From positions 1 through 32,239 of the forward strand of contig JAZNJH010000037.1 in the NCBI GenBank assembly GCA_045577925.1: a DNA stretch of 32,239 nucleotides, read 5' to 3'. The DNA comes from UBA4717 sp045577925 (GTDB lineage Bacteria; Bacillota; Clostridia; Oscillospirales; CAG-272). The notes below the pieces were generated by a model. The model was not told the DNA's origin. It searched no databases and saw nothing but the letters and a program-made list of their open reading frames with translations. Below are positions 31,391 through 32,239 of the stretch, one piece after another. Every line of letters starts with the position of its first letter. The first letter of the stretch is position 1. Position numbers and translations under genes: made by a program.

Positions 31391-32239
31391 ATGAAAAACA
31401 AAATTTTAGCACTCGCTCTTGTTATCGTAATGCTCGTTTCATCTGCAGCAATTACAACAAGCGCATTAGACGCTCCCACTCCCGGTGGTAAAAATCTGTT
31501 TGCAGTTGCAGACATTATGTACACAGGCGACCCCGGAACAAAGTTCCACAACGCTTTCGCTAACACCGTACAGAAGACACCTTCAGGCGGAACAGAAAGA
31601 TGGCACGGCGCTAACTTTGAAGAAACTACATACAACGGCGTTCACTGCGTTGCAGTTTCTATTATAGACGACACCCCTACAGCGTCTCCTGTATTAGACT
31701 TCAACTACTATCAGTGGGATTCTGAATACTACAATCCTTCTCTTGACGCTTCGAAGTATAAGTGGTTCAAGATCAAGTATGCGTACAACGAAGCAGGAAG
31801 CTCTATGGACTACATCAAGTTCTTCGCTTCCAAAGACGTTACTCCCCTCGGCGTTTCCAACCTCAAGAACGGTTACAAGAACGTTGACATCGTTAATGGC
31901 GACGGCGAATGGCAGGAAGTAATCTTTGATCTCAGCGATATCATTTTCGAAGACGGTTCTATGTGGGATGAAAACACCATCCGTCAGTTCCGTGTTCAAA
32001 TGTTCGAATACAACGAAGATCTCGAGGCAGTATGTTACATAGCAGGTTTCGGTTTCTTTGAAACTGAAGAAGAAGCTAAGGCATGGGATTACACATCCGA
32101 CGGTCCTGCTGCTCCTCCCACAGTTGTAACAGAAGCTAAGACAGAAGCACCTACTGAGGCTGCTACCGAAGCACCTACCGAGGAAGCTACCGAAGCTCCC
32201 ACTGAGCCCGAACTGGTTGTCGACACCATGATTCTGAAG
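31391..32239 (+). CDS. Paralogous surface protein without the helical stalk (3' truncated)
   Basis: An open frame of 283 codons runs off the right edge. The signal peptide is nearly identical to that of the gene before it (MKNKILALALVIVMLVSSAA...TTSA). The head (about 27-235) is clearly homologous across its whole length: FNYYQWDSEYYNPSLDASKY, DVTPLGVSNLKNG, IVNGDGEWQEVIFDLSD, IRQFRVQMFEYNE and CYIAGFGFFETEEEAKAWDY. After the head it goes straight to a TEAPTEAATEAPTEE-type linker; the Ala/Glu/Lys rod of the first copy is missing. A non-repetitive segment (ELVVDTMILK) starts at the edge, so more domains may follow. The two genes are a tandem duplication with separate promoters. The ATG follows AAAAAGGAGTTTTTTGAG. 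Confidence 0.85.
   Translation, partial: MKNKILALALVIVMLVSSAAITTSALDAPTPGGKNLFAVADIMYTGDPGTKFHNAFANTVQKTPSGGTERWHGANFEETTYNGVHCVAVSIIDDTPTASPVLDFNYYQWDSEYYNPSLDASKYKWFKIKYAYNEAGSSMDYIKFFASKDVTPLGVSNLKNGYKNVDIVNGDGEWQEVIFDLSDIIFEDGSMWDENTIRQFRVQMFEYNEDLEAVCYIAGFGFFETEEEAKAWDYTSDGPAAPPTVVTEAKTEAPTEAATEAPTEEATEAPTEPELVVDTMILK

Noticed and set aside
1..32239. Defence islands, toxin-antitoxin pairs, prophage or transposase genes
   Set aside because: None of the recognisable protein families in the window belongs to these groups; the DUF3789-like fragment alone is too little to claim a mobile element.

Overview
The window looks like chromosome from a low-to-moderate GC Gram-positive member of the Clostridia (Oscillospiraceae/Ruminococcaceae-like, probably gut-derived). 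The basis is strong sigma-A promoters, AGGAG-type ribosome sites, a tyrosine T-box ahead of tyrS, a SemiSWEET transporter, a DtxR-type regulator, a DUF378 protein, and membrane-anchored surface proteins with Thr/Glu/Pro-rich stalks. This is an inference from gene content and not a taxonomic placement.

Layout: (1) 1-3480 is mixed flank. It holds the tail of a Cys-repeat surface protein, a small lipoprotein, a possible DUF3789-like microprotein, a SemiSWEET gene, the tyrosine T-box with tyrS, and a convergent DtxR/MntR-family regulator on the minus strand. (2) 3543-23359 is one large, all-plus-strand capsule or exopolysaccharide locus of the Wzx/Wzy type. It opens with a consensus promoter and a truncated DegT aminotransferase remnant. 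An AT-rich serotype-like cassette follows: initiating phosphoglycosyltransferase, two GT2 and four GT4-like glycosyltransferases, a pyruvyl-transferase/FrhB pair, Wzy polymerase and Wzx flippase. The precursor block comes next at visibly higher GC: ugd, wecB, capE, a nucleotidyltransferase of unknown role, capF and capG. A terminator closes the locus. (3) 23486-29197 is an ABC transporter operon of the ribose/BMP architecture: a DUF3798 binding lipoprotein, a double ATPase and two permeases. Intergenic hairpins separate the binding-protein gene from the rest. (4) 29319-29534 is a DUF378 membrane protein. (5) 29714 to the end holds two tandem paralogous surface proteins with near-identical promoter and leader architecture; the second runs off the window.

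How the capsule genes fit together: WecB should supply UDP-ManNAc, Ugd UDP-GlcA, and CapE/F/G UDP-N-acetyl-L-fucosamine. The phosphoglycosyltransferase loads the first sugar phosphate on undecaprenyl phosphate, the six glycosyltransferases extend it, and pyruvylation may decorate it. Wzx flips the unit and Wzy polymerises it. No Wzz/Wze/Wzd chain-length or tyrosine-kinase genes are present, so these would lie elsewhere.

Most worth a second look are the DegT scar at the operon head, the FrhB/pyruvyl-transferase pair, the nucleotidyltransferase inserted inside the FucNAc pathway, the uncharacterised DUF3798 transporter, and the duplicated surface proteins that share a 19-bp-spacer extended -10 promoter plus a GTTACA-N4-TGTAAC palindrome. 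I did not find a clear unprecedented defence or RNA system. No CRISPR array, tRNA, rRNA or transposase was seen.
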